Of a stretch of 64,000 nucleotides of DNA, positions 17,471 to 26,100 are shown piece by piece. Below the pieces are notes generated by a model that made no database searches, was not told the origin of the DNA, and saw nothing but the letters and a program-made list of their open reading frames with translations. This DNA comes from Pseudomonas caricapapayae (lineage in GTDB: Bacteria; Pseudomonadota; Gammaproteobacteria; Pseudomonadales; Pseudomonadaceae): contig NZ_LJPW01000144.1 of the NCBI RefSeq assembly GCF_001400735.1, positions 124,001 to 188,000 on the forward strand, read 5' to 3'. Numbering within the stretch: the stretch's first letter is position 1; each line of letters starts with the position of its first letter. Both the position numbers and the translations under genes were made by a program.

Positions 17471-17989
17471 CTAGCCCCTCGAAGCTTGCAGCTCGTTATA
17501 GGTCAAATACACACGCAAATCGAATTCCAGCTGGTGATAACCGGGCAGCATGTGCTCGCACAACTGGTAGAACGCCTTGTTGTGGTCCGACTCGCGGAAG
17601 TGCGCCAGCTCGTGCACGACAATCATTTTCAGAAATTCCGGTGGTGCGTCCTTGAACAAGGCTGCCACACGAATCTCGTTGCTGGCCTTGAGCTTGCCGC
17701 CCTGCACTCTGGAGATTTTAGTGTGCAACCCAAGCGCACGATGGGTCAGGTCGAGACGATTGTCGAAAAGGACCTTCCTGATGGCCGGCGCGTTGCGCAG
17801 ATGATCCTGCTTGAGCGCCAGCGCATACGCGTACAGGGCTTTGTCGCTCTGAATCTGATGGCGCGCAGGATAGCGTTGCTGCAGGTAATCCGCCAGGCGA
17901 TCCTGGGCAATCAGCTGATGCACCTGATCCTGCAGGGCCTGCGGGTAGGCCTGCAGGTATTTGAGCGGAACATGGCTGGATGCAGTCAT
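17471..17989 (-). CDS. YgjP-like (DUF45/M48-type) metallopeptidase domain protein
   Basis: 172 residues. The zinc-peptidase motif HELAHFRESDH (HExxH with a downstream His) is at about residues 126-136, preceded by the strand FLKMIVV. This is the YgjP/WLM-like DUF45 pattern (HELAHxxxxxH). No signal peptide or membrane segment, so probably cytosolic. Substrate unknown. It stands alone between the small HTH gene and the c-di-GMP protein, both with separate promoters by orientation and spacing. Confidence 0.85.
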   Translation of the reverse strand: MTASSHVPLKYLQAYPQALQDQVHQLIAQDRLADYLQQRYPARHQIQSDKALYAYALALKQDHLRNAPAIRKVLFDNRLDLTHRALGLHTKISRVQGGKLKASNEIRVAALFKDAPPEFLKMIVVHELAHFRESDHNKAFYQLCEHMLPGYHQLEFDLRVYLTYNELQASRG

Positions 17990-18022
17990 GGTGCCTTTTG
18001 CATGAGGTAGAGAGCCGCCATT

Positions 18023-20182
18023 CTACAACAATCCGCCCTGCCTCAAGCCCGCCCCTTCAAAGTGCCCGGGAAAATGCAGCGCTTCTTCGGCCACCATCGG
18101 ATGAGCGATCAGAAAGCCCTGCATGACCTGGCAACCATTATCCGCCAGCCACCGGTATTGCTCGGCAGTCTCGACCCCTTCGGCAATGACCAGCATATCG
18201 AGGTTACGGCTCAGGTCGATGATACTGCTGGCCATCGCAGCCTCGCGCCTGGACCCGACGATGTTGGCGACAAACCGCCGGTCAAGCTTCAAGGTGTCGA
18301 GCTGGAGGTTGCGCAGGTGCGACAGCGAACATTCACCGGTCCCGAAGTCGTCCAGCGCAATGCGCGCACCGACATCATGCAGCGACTTCAGCTGTTTATG
18401 GCTGTGCGTTAGGTTATGCACCAGCGAGCTCTCGGTGATTTCCACCTCGATCTGCCCAGGCTTCAGCTCGAAGCGATCCATCGCGCGTTTCAATTCCGAG
18501 GCCAGGTTGGGCATGCAGAATTGCGTGGGGCTGACACAGACACTCAGCACCACGTCGGGGGCAAAGACCCGGCTCCATGCCTGACGCTGCTCGGCACCCT
18601 GATCGAAGATCCAGCTGCCGAGCCGGTTGATCAGCCTGGTCTCCTCAAGCAGGGGAATGAACAGCGCAGGAGGCACTTCACCGACCGCAGGATGCTGCCA
18701 GCGCAGCAAGGCCTCGAAACCGCGCAAGCGACCATCCGCCACATGCACCTGAGGCTGATACACCACTGAAAAATCCTTGCCGTCGATGGCCGTGCGCACA
18801 CTTTCCTCAAGCATCAGCCGCGAGCGGGCGCGTCCGTTCATGTTCTGGTCGTAGAACCGGTATTGTTGGCGTCCCGCGCGCTTGGCCTCATACATGGCGA
18901 TATCTGCCGCACGCAGCAAACCGTCCAGGTTCGAACCGCAGTCCGGAAAGGTCGCGATACCGACACTGGCGCCCAGAGTGATATCGACACCATCGACCTG
19001 GCGCCTTCCCGATACCCGCTCAATCAGCTTTTCGGCGATCTTGGCGGCCTGTTCCGGGTAATCAAGCCCATCGATCACAACTGTGAATTCGTCGCCACCA
19101 ATGCGCGCCAGAACATCGTAGGGTCGCATGCTGTCCTTGAACTGCTCGGCGACCCAGAGCAATACCTGATCGCCCGCGTCATGGCCCAACGCGTCATTGA
19201 TCTGTTTGAAGCCATCCAGGTCCATGAACAGCACAACCAGGTATTTATCCGCACGCTCGTTGCGCAGCAGCATGCTTTCAACCGCCTGATAAAGCCCTCG
19301 ACGGTTGAGCAGCCCCGTCAAGGCGTCGGTCACTGCCTGCTTTTCAAGTTGCTGATAAAGATCACGGACCACCGACATATCGAGGACAGTCAGTACCATC
19401 GCTTTCTGTTCAGCGGGCAACGCGGCACAGGACAGCGCGACCGGTAACTGCGTGCCTTGTGCAGTGCGCAAAATGGCATCGTGCACCCGGTAGGTGTCGG
19501 CCTTGCGATAGTGCTGGTAAAAGCCTGACTCCAGCCAACTGCCAACTTGCGGTTCGATGATGTAATCCAGCACTTGCGTACCGCGCAGTTGGTCCACCGA
19601 TGCGTTCAACAACTGGCAAATGGCGGGATTGGCAAAGCTGATCGTACCGGCCTCATCCACGACCAGAATGCCTTCGGCGACATTGGCCAACACTGACGCG
19701 TTGAATGCGCGGGCCGATTCCAGTTCCAGCGAAAGCTGTTGCAGCGCACGACGATTGCGCTGCTGCTCAAGCAGGGTCTGCACTTTGGGCTTGAGCACAT
19801 TAGGGTCGAAGGGCTTGAACAGATAATCCGTCGCACCATTCGCATAACCCTTCTGCACGGCATCCTGAGTCTGCTCATTGGCGGTCAGAAAGATAATAGG
19901 GGTAAGACGGGTCCGCTGACTGCCACGCATCAACCGGGCGACCTCGAAGCCATCCATGCCCGGCATCTGCACATCCAGCAGTACCAGGTCGACTTCCTGC
20001 TCAAGAAGTACCGTCAATGCTTCGATTCCTGAACTCGCCGTCACAATGTGCCAGTCCGTTCTTTGCAGAACAGCGCACATCGTCACCAGATTTTCAGGGT
20101 AATCGTCTACAACCAGTAAAACCGAAGAGCCATCATGTGGCTGGGTTGGCACGCGTTCCATGCTGCTTCTCTGTGTGGGCAT
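18023..20182 (-). CDS. Response regulator with REC, PAS, GGDEF and EAL domains (c-di-GMP turnover)
   Basis: 719 residues. REC domain at about 20-140 with phosphoacceptor D70 (LVLLDVQMPGMDG) and conserved K123. PAS-like domain at about 155-275. GGDEF domain at about 280-445 with an intact active site RIGGDEF (362-366) and a product-inhibition I-site R353-P-Y-D356 five residues before it. EAL domain at about 455-705 with E490, E581, D611/D612, K632, E668 and Q688 present, but the metal-binding Asn of the NVS motif is Cys549 (LSVCVSPTQF). The cyclase half looks active; the phosphodiesterase half may be impaired. No partner histidine kinase is adjacent. The alternative M8 start is possible. Confidence 0.92.
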   Translation of the reverse strand: MPTQRSSMERVPTQPHDGSSVLLVVDDYPENLVTMCAVLQRTDWHIVTASSGIEALTVLLEQEVDLVLLDVQMPGMDGFEVARLMRGSQRTRLTPIIFLTANEQTQDAVQKGYANGATDYLFKPFDPNVLKPKVQTLLEQQRNRRALQQLSLELESARAFNASVLANVAEGILVVDEAGTISFANPAICQLLNASVDQLRGTQVLDYIIEPQVGSWLESGFYQHYRKADTYRVHDAILRTAQGTQLPVALSCAALPAEQKAMVLTVLDMSVVRDLYQQLEKQAVTDALTGLLNRRGLYQAVESMLLRNERADKYLVVLFMDLDGFKQINDALGHDAGDQVLLWVAEQFKDSMRPYDVLARIGGDEFTVVIDGLDYPEQAAKIAEKLIERVSGRRQVDGVDITLGASVGIATFPDCGSNLDGLLRAADIAMYEAKRAGRQQYRFYDQNMNGRARSRLMLEESVRTAIDGKDFSVVYQPQVHVADGRLRGFEALLRWQHPAVGEVPPALFIPLLEETRLINRLGSWIFDQGAEQRQAWSRVFAPDVVLSVCVSPTQFCMPNLASELKRAMDRFELKPGQIEVEITESSLVHNLTHSHKQLKSLHDVGARIALDDFGTGECSLSHLRNLQLDTLKLDRRFVANIVGSRREAAMASSIIDLSRNLDMLVIAEGVETAEQYRWLADNGCQVMQGFLIAHPMVAEEALHFPGHFEGAGLRQGGLL

Positions 20183-20379
20183 GACGCCTGACTTTCAGGA
20201 CGACCGTCATACTTTGGAATAACTCTAGCCCCGTCTCGCCAAAAGCAGAAGCAAGGCACCTCTTCCCTACCATCAAAGTTCGACCTACCCGACTAACGGT
20301 CATTCGCTACACGCCATGTGGAATCTGCCCTGCAGGAAAAGTGACAGCACTTTGACGTCATCCGTTCGACAATTTTTCA

Positions 20380-20408
20380 TTAACAAATTGTCCTACAAGT
20401 CGTATAAA
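20380..20408 (+). promoter_or_regulatory. Sigma-70-type promoter of the PL7 alginate lyase gene
   Basis: TTAACA (20380-20385), a 17-bp spacer, then TATAAA (20403-20408): five of six matches to each consensus hexamer with ideal spacing. Transcription would start near 20415, giving a leader of about 60 nt before the lyase start at 20476. Confidence 0.7.
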
Positions 20409-20416
20409 ACCCGCCC

Positions 20417-20438
20417 AAAGCCTCGTCCCAGAGGCTTT
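20417..20438 (+). promoter_or_regulatory. Leader hairpin before the PL7 alginate lyase
   Basis: AAAGCCTC (20417-20424), loop GTCCCA, GAGGCTTT (20431-20438) followed by TTCC. It looks like a weak terminator, and its 3' arm contains the GAGG that would serve as ribosome site for the mini-ORF at 20442. It could therefore hide that site or attenuate transcription. Function is inferred only. Confidence 0.45.
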
Positions 20439-20441
20439 TCC

Positions 20442-20474
20442 ATGAGTGACAAAGACATTTACGGACGGAGATAA
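20442..20474 (+). CDS. Possible 10-residue leader peptide (MSDKDIYGRR)
   Basis: ATG at 20442 with GAGG at 20431-20434 upstream. It runs ten codons and stops at TAA 20472-20474, one nucleotide before the alginate lyase start ATG at 20476. The lyase ribosome site GGAG (20467-20470) lies within it. Arrangement suggests translational coupling or a leader peptide; it may also be chance. Confidence 0.3.
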   Translation: MSDKDIYGRR

Positions 20475-20475
20475 A

Positions 20476-21147
20476 ATGATAGATCTTGGATCGTGGAATC
20501 TCAGCATTCCGGTGGGGTCGCCCCCCAAGACCATCGAAACCCCTCAGTTGGTAAAAGGCTATGACGGTAAATATTTCAAATCAAAATCAGACTCCATCGT
20601 GTTCTGGTCACCCGTCACTGGAAGTAAAACCGAAAATGCGAAATATGCTCGCAGCGAACTTCGCGAAACCTGGTCCGATGGCTCACTGCACAACTGGGTA
20701 TATCCGGACGCCGACAATTATCTGAATGCAAAACTGGAAGTCGACCAAGTGCCTTCCACGGGCAAGATCGTTATCGGACAGATACACGCGTACGAAAGTA
20801 CCGAGCCTCTTCTGAAAGTCGAGTATCAGTACAAGGAAGACACCAAGACCGGGGATATTGTTGCAAAAGTCCGTAACCGTTATGACGACAATGAGAGCAA
20901 GGTCTACACCCTCGTGGAAGGTGTGAAGCTGAATGAGACCTTCAATTACGTTATTCATCTGAGCAAAGGCGGAAAATTGTCCGTCAGCGTCAAGGATAAA
21001 GACTGGAGCATCCGCATCAGTGAGACCTGGCGGGACAAGCTTCTGTACTTCAAGGCGGGGGTCTATACCCAGGACAATACCGGGTATACCTCAGAGGGCG
21101 GCAAGGCTACGTTCTACAACCTCGATATCGACCATAACAAGAGCTGA
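20476..21147 (+). CDS. Polysaccharide lyase family 7 alginate lyase, leaderless
   Basis: 223 residues. ATG at 20476 is chosen because GGAG at 20467-20470 precedes it by 5 nt and the N-terminus MIDLGSWNLSIPVGSP matches the PA1167 type; the GTG at 20446 is less likely. Three PL7 motifs are present: RSELRE (59-64), QIH with catalytic-type His104, and YFKAGVY with Tyr197. The single catalytic domain has a normal length for the PA1167 group. No signal peptide, so it is probably cytosolic or released by other means, acting by beta-elimination on oligo- or polyalginate. Sample rows of the gene are 47-50 percent GC against about 60 around it, suggesting transfer. Own promoter and terminator. Confidence 0.88.
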   Translation: MIDLGSWNLSIPVGSPPKTIETPQLVKGYDGKYFKSKSDSIVFWSPVTGSKTENAKYARSELRETWSDGSLHNWVYPDADNYLNAKLEVDQVPSTGKIVIGQIHAYESTEPLLKVEYQYKEDTKTGDIVAKVRNRYDDNESKVYTLVEGVKLNETFNYVIHLSKGGKLSVSVKDKDWSIRISETWRDKLLYFKAGVYTQDNTGYTSEGGKATFYNLDIDHNKS

Positions 21148-21172
21148 ACGCGACGCACGCTCAAGCCCAGAC

Positions 21173-21215
21173 AAAACGGCCCGCACTTCTCACCGAAGAA
21201 CGGGCCGTTTTTTGT
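21173..21215 (+). terminator. Bidirectional intrinsic terminator between the alginate lyase and putP
   Basis: AAAACGGCCCG (21173-21183) and CGGGCCGTTTT (21201-21211), an 11-bp perfect stem with a 17-nt loop, followed by further T residues. The A-run on the other side would serve the convergent putP transcript. Confidence 0.85.
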
Positions 21216-21228
21216 GTAGCCTGCGTTA

Positions 21229-22724
21229 TCAGCGGTTTGCCTTGAACTCCTGCTCGGCCGCCAGGAAACGTGTCTGCATCGATGCCGACGCAGGCTTGCC
21301 AATCAGGCTGAATATCACGATGGCGAGGCTGGCCAGGATGAAGCCGGGAATGATTTCATACAGCCCCAGGGTACTGAACTGCTTCCACAGCACGACAGTC
21401 GCGGCCCCCACGATCACACCGGCCAACGCACCGTTGCGTGTCATGCCTTTCCACAACACCGAAATCAGCACCACAGGACCGAACGCTGCGCCGAAGCCTG
21501 CCCAGGCATAGCTCACCAGCCCCAATACACGGTTCTCGGGGTTGGCAGCCAGCAGAATCGCAATGACCGCGATCAGCAAGACCATCGCACGTCCGACCCA
21601 TACCAGCTCAAGCTGCGAAGCGCCCTTGCGCAGATACGCCTTGTAAAAGTCTTCTGTCAGCGCACTGGAGCACACCAGCAACTGGCAGCTCAGCGTGCTC
21701 ATCACCGCAGCCAGAATGGCCGACAGCAGCACACCGGCGATCCACGGATTGAACAACAGCTTGGCCAGCTCGATGAACACACGCTCCGGATTCTCGGTTA
21801 CCGGCCCGGCCACCTCCGGGTGCGCAGAGAAATAAGCGATACCGAAAAAGCCCACCGCCACAGTGCCACCCAGGCACAGGATCATCCAGGCCATGGAGAT
21901 GCGTCGGGCGCTGGCAATCGACTTGACCGAGTCAGCTGCCATGAAGCGCGCCAGAATATGCGGCTGACCGAAATAACCCAGGCCCCAGCCCAGCAGAGAA
22001 ACGATGCCGATGAAAGTGGTGTTCTTGAACATGTCGAAGCTGGTCGGATCTTTGGCTTCAATCGCAAGGAACGTGGTGTCGACTCCTCCCGTCGCCAGCA
22101 GGACGATGATCGGCGTCAGGATCAGGGCGAAGATCATCAGCGTGGCCTGCACGGTGTCGGTCCAGCTCACGGCCAGAAAACCACCGACGAAGGTATAGGC
22201 AATGGTCGCCGCCGCACCGGCCCACAGTGCAGTTTCGTAGGACATGCCAAACGTACTTTCGAACAAACGCGCTCCCGCAACGATGCCGGAGGCGCAATAG
22301 ATGGTGAAGAACACCAGAATCACGATGGCCGAAATAATGCGCAGCAGGCCGCTGTTGTCTTCGAAGCGACTGCTGAAGTAATCCGGCAGGGTCAGTGCGT
22401 CGCCGTTGTGCTCTGTCTGCACACGCAGACGACCTGCCACGAACAGCCAGTTCAGGTAGGCGCCGATGATCAGACCGATGGCGATCCAGCTTTCCGACAG
22501 GCCGGACATATAGATATATAGATGGCGCCCGGCAACCCCATCAGTAACCAGCCGCTCATGTCCGAAGCACCTGCTGAAAGTGCTGTTACCACACTGCCCA
22601 GGCTGCGCCCGCCGAGGATGTAATCCGAAAGGTTGTTGGTAGACCGATAGGCCATCAGGCCGATCAATACCATTGCCGCTATATAGATCACGAACGTGAT
22701 CAAGGTAGGGTTGCTGACACTCAT
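21229..22724 (-). pseudogene. putP: Sodium/proline symporter PutP, frameshifted by an 8-bp tandem duplication
   Basis: The full gene would start at 22724 (MSVSNPTLITFVIYIAAMVL, with AAGG upstream) and encode an SSS-family Na+/proline symporter of about 494 residues. Frame is kept to GAIY (about residue 69). There ATCTATAT is duplicated in tandem (22508-22523), shifting to a stop at 22470 after 84 codons. The rest continues in another frame as MSGLSESWIAIGLIIGAYLN to the C-terminus at 21229, with all later helices intact (for example LPDYFSSRF and STLSCQLLVCSSALTEDFY). Removing 8 bp restores GAIYMSGLSESW exactly. The downstream piece begins with ATG but has no ribosome site and would lack the first two helices. 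Divergent from putA and probably PutA-regulated. Confidence 0.9.
22508..22523. repeat. Exact 8-bp tandem duplication in putP
   Basis: ATATAGAT at 22508-22515 repeated at 22516-22523 (plus strand). It is the sole visible lesion in putP. An 8-bp duplication could be an excision footprint of an element with 8-bp target duplications, or replication slippage in a TA-rich stretch. Confidence 0.9.
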
Positions 22725-22863
22725 GAGTTCTGCCTTGGCATTGTTTTTATGTTGGCACCCGATGCCAAAGGGAATGGCGACCGGTATCCGGCGCATCCGT
22801 GCTTTTGCACCCGACACCGCGTTGACTGATCGCTCCGCAAGGATCGGCAATCGATGACTGGCG

Positions 22864-23100
22864 GTTGCACCGCGGGCATGAATCCTATTAAACAAACCAG
22901 AGAAGGTGCAACCCATTTCACCGTGCAAGTTGCACCTGTTACAAAAAAACAGACACAAGCACTTTTCTGCGCCATTTTAGGGCGTTTTCAGCGTAATCCA
23001 CAAATAATCGCGCACCAGGCTTGGGCGGACAGGTGCTATTTCCACGCGCTCGCCGTAAATGTCACAAAATATTCTCGAAACAGGGTTGCACTCGGTTGCA
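22864..23100. promoter_or_regulatory. Cluster of PutA-type operators (GTTGCA) in the putP-putA control region
   Basis: The 448-bp putP-putA gap (22725-23172) holds no gene but has GTTGCA at 22864, 22929, 23085 and 23095 on the plus strand and its complement TGCAAC at 22907. The site at 22929 is part of a perfect palindrome GTGCAAGTTGCAC (22923-22935), and the two at 23085 and 23095 are one helical turn apart. GTTGCA is the core bound by the ribbon-helix-helix domain of E. coli PutA, and the adjacent putA encodes such a domain. Inference: proline-responsive autorepression of put by PutA. Confidence 0.7.
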
Positions 23101-23172
23101 CCTGACCCCGCCACGGCGCTAATCTGCGCCAAAGCCGATGCCACTTGCGTGTGGCTATAACGAGGACAATCC

Positions 23173-26100
23173 ATGGCCACCACTACTCTGGGCGTCAAGC
23201 TCGACGACCCGACCCGCGAGCGATTGAAAGCCGCTGCCCATTCGATCGACCGTACCCCACACTGGTTGATCAAGCAGGCGATTTTCAATTACCTGGAAAA
23301 GCTGGAGAGTGGTGCAACCTTGCTGGAGCTCAACGGTGCCTTGGGCAAAGACCATGAAGACCGGGGCGAAGTGGCGGAAGACCCGGGGCTGCAATGTTTT
23401 CTGGAATTTGCCGAAAGCATTCAGCCGCAGTCGGTCTTGCGTGCAGCCATTACCTCGGCCTACCGTCGCCCCGAACAGGAAGTAGTGCCGATGCTGCTGG
23501 AGCAGGCACGTCTGACCGCGCCTGTTGCCGAAGCCACCAACAAGATGGCCGCGTCGATTGCCGAAAAACTGCGCAATCAGAAAAGCGCCGGTGGCCGCGC
23601 AGGCATTGTTCAAGGTCTGCTGCAGGAGTTTTCGCTGTCCTCTCAGGAAGGCGTTGCGCTGATGTGTCTGGCCGAAGCGCTGCTGCGCATTCCAGACAAG
23701 GGCACGCGTGATGCCCTGATTCGCGACAAGATCAGCAATGGCAACTGGCAGCCGCACCTGGGCAACAGCCCGTCGCTGTTCGTCAACGCCGCCACATGGG
23801 GCCTGTTGCTGACTGGCAGGCTGGTCGCCACGCACAACGAAGCAGGCCTCACATCCTCGCTGAGCCGCATCATCGGCAAGAGCGGCGAACCGATGATCCG
23901 CAAGGGCGTCGACATGGCCATGCGCCTGATGGGCGAGCAGTTTGTCACCGGCGAAACCATCGGCGAAGCCCTGGCCAACGCCAGTCGCTTTGAAGCCAAG
24001 GGCTTTCGCTACTCCTACGACATGCTGGGTGAGGCTGCACTGACCGAACATGACGCCCAGAAATATCTGGCGTCCTACGAGCAGGCCATTCACTCCATCG
24101 GCAAGGCCTCCCACGGGCGCGGCATCTACGAGGGGCCGGGAATCTCCATCAAGCTGTCGGCACTGCACCCACGCTACAGCCGCGCCCAGTATGAGCGCGT
24201 GATGGAAGAGCTGTACCCGCGCCTGTTGTCGCTGACCCTGCTGGCCAAACAGTACGACATCGGCCTGAACATCGATGCCGAAGAAGCCGACCGGCTGGAG
24301 CTGTCGCTGGATCTGCTCGAACTCCTGTGTTTCGAGCCGCAATTGACCGGCTGGAACGGCATCGGCTTTGTGATTCAGGCTTACCAGAAGCGCTGCCCTT
24401 ATGTAATCGATTACGTGATCGATCTGGCACGTCGCAGCCGCCACCGTTTGATGATCCGCCTGGTCAAGGGTGCGTACTGGGACAGCGAAATCAAGCGTGC
24501 CCAGGTCGAAGGTCTGGAAGGCTATCCGGTGTACACACGCAAGGTGTATACCGACGTGTCGTATATCGCCTGCGCCCGCAAACTGCTCGCAGCACCAGAA
24601 GTCATCTACCCGCAATTCGCTACGCACAATGCTCACACGCTGGCGGCTATCTACCAGATCGCCGGGCAGAATTACTACCCCGGCCAGTACGAGTTCCAGT
24701 GCCTGCATGGCATGGGCGAGCCACTGTACGAACAGGTCGTAGGCAAGGTCGCCGACGGTAAACTGAATCGCCCATGCCGCGTTTATGCGCCGGTCGGCAC
24801 TCATGAAACGCTACTGGCCTATCTGGTGCGTCGCCTGCTGGAAAACGGTGCCAACACGTCGTTCGTCAACCGCATTGCCGACCACTCGATCTCCATTCAG
24901 GAGCTGGTGGCCGATCCGGTCAGCCAGATCGAGCGTATGGCCACACAGGAAGGCGGTTTCGGCCTGCCGCACCCTCGCATCCCGCTGCCGCGTGACCTTT
25001 ACGGCAGCGAGCGCGCCAACTCCAGCGGCATCGACATGGCCAACGAGCATCGCCTGGCTTCGCTGTCCTCGGCTCTGCTCGCCACCGCGCACAACGATTG
25101 GAAAGCTGTCCCCGTGCTGGGCTGCCCTTCGAGCGCTGGCACACTGACTGCTGCGTTGAACCCGTCGGATCTACGTGACGTGGTCGGCCACGTCCAGGAA
25201 GCCTCGCTTCAGGATGTCGATAACGCCATCCAGTGCGCCTTGAGCGCCGGCCCGATCTGGCAGGCCACACCACCAGCCGAACGAGCCGCGATTCTGGAAC
25301 GTGCCGCTGACCTGATGGAGGCCGAAATACAGCCTTTGATGGGCCTGCTGGTACGCGAGGCGGGCAAGACTTTCGCCAACGCCATCGCCGAAGTGCGCGA
25401 AGCCGTGGATTTTCTGCGTTATTACGCCGTGCAGGTGCGCAATGATTTCACCAACGATGCTCACCGTCCGCTGGGGCCGGTGGTCTGCATCAGCCCGTGG
25501 AACTTCCCACTGGCGATTTTCAGCGGTCAGGTAGCAGCGGCACTGGCTGCGGGCAACCCGGTGCTGGCCAAACCGGCTGAGCAGACACCGCTGATCGCCG
25601 CCCAGGCCGTGCGCCTGCTGCTTGAAGCGGGGATCCCGGAAGGCGTCGTGCAATTGCTGCCGGGGCGCGGTGAAACGGTAGGTGCGGGCCTGGTAGGCGA
25701 CGAACGTGTCAAAGGCGTGATGTTTACCGGCTCCACCGAGGTCGCCCGCCTGTTGCAACGCAACGTGGCCGGTCGGCTCGACTCGCAGGGCCGACCGATC
25801 CCGCTGATCGCCGAAACCGGTGGCCAGAACGCAATGATCGTCGACTCCTCAGCGCTGACCGAACAGGTCGTGATCGATGTAGTGTCTTCCGCGTTCGACA
25901 GTGCGGGTCAACGTTGCTCGGCATTGCGCGTGCTGTGCCTGCAGGAAGACTCAGCCGACCGCGTCATCGAAATGCTCAAAGGAGCGATGGCCGAGAGCCG
26001 TCTCGGTAACCCGGAGCGTCTGTCCGTCGACATCGGCCCGGTGATCGACGCCGAAGCCAAGGCCGGGATCGAAAAACACATCCAGACCATGCGCGACAAG

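Noticed and set aside
23155..24804. 549-codon minus-strand frame opposite putA
   Set aside because: Shadow of the PutA coding frame; no ribosome site and no domain.
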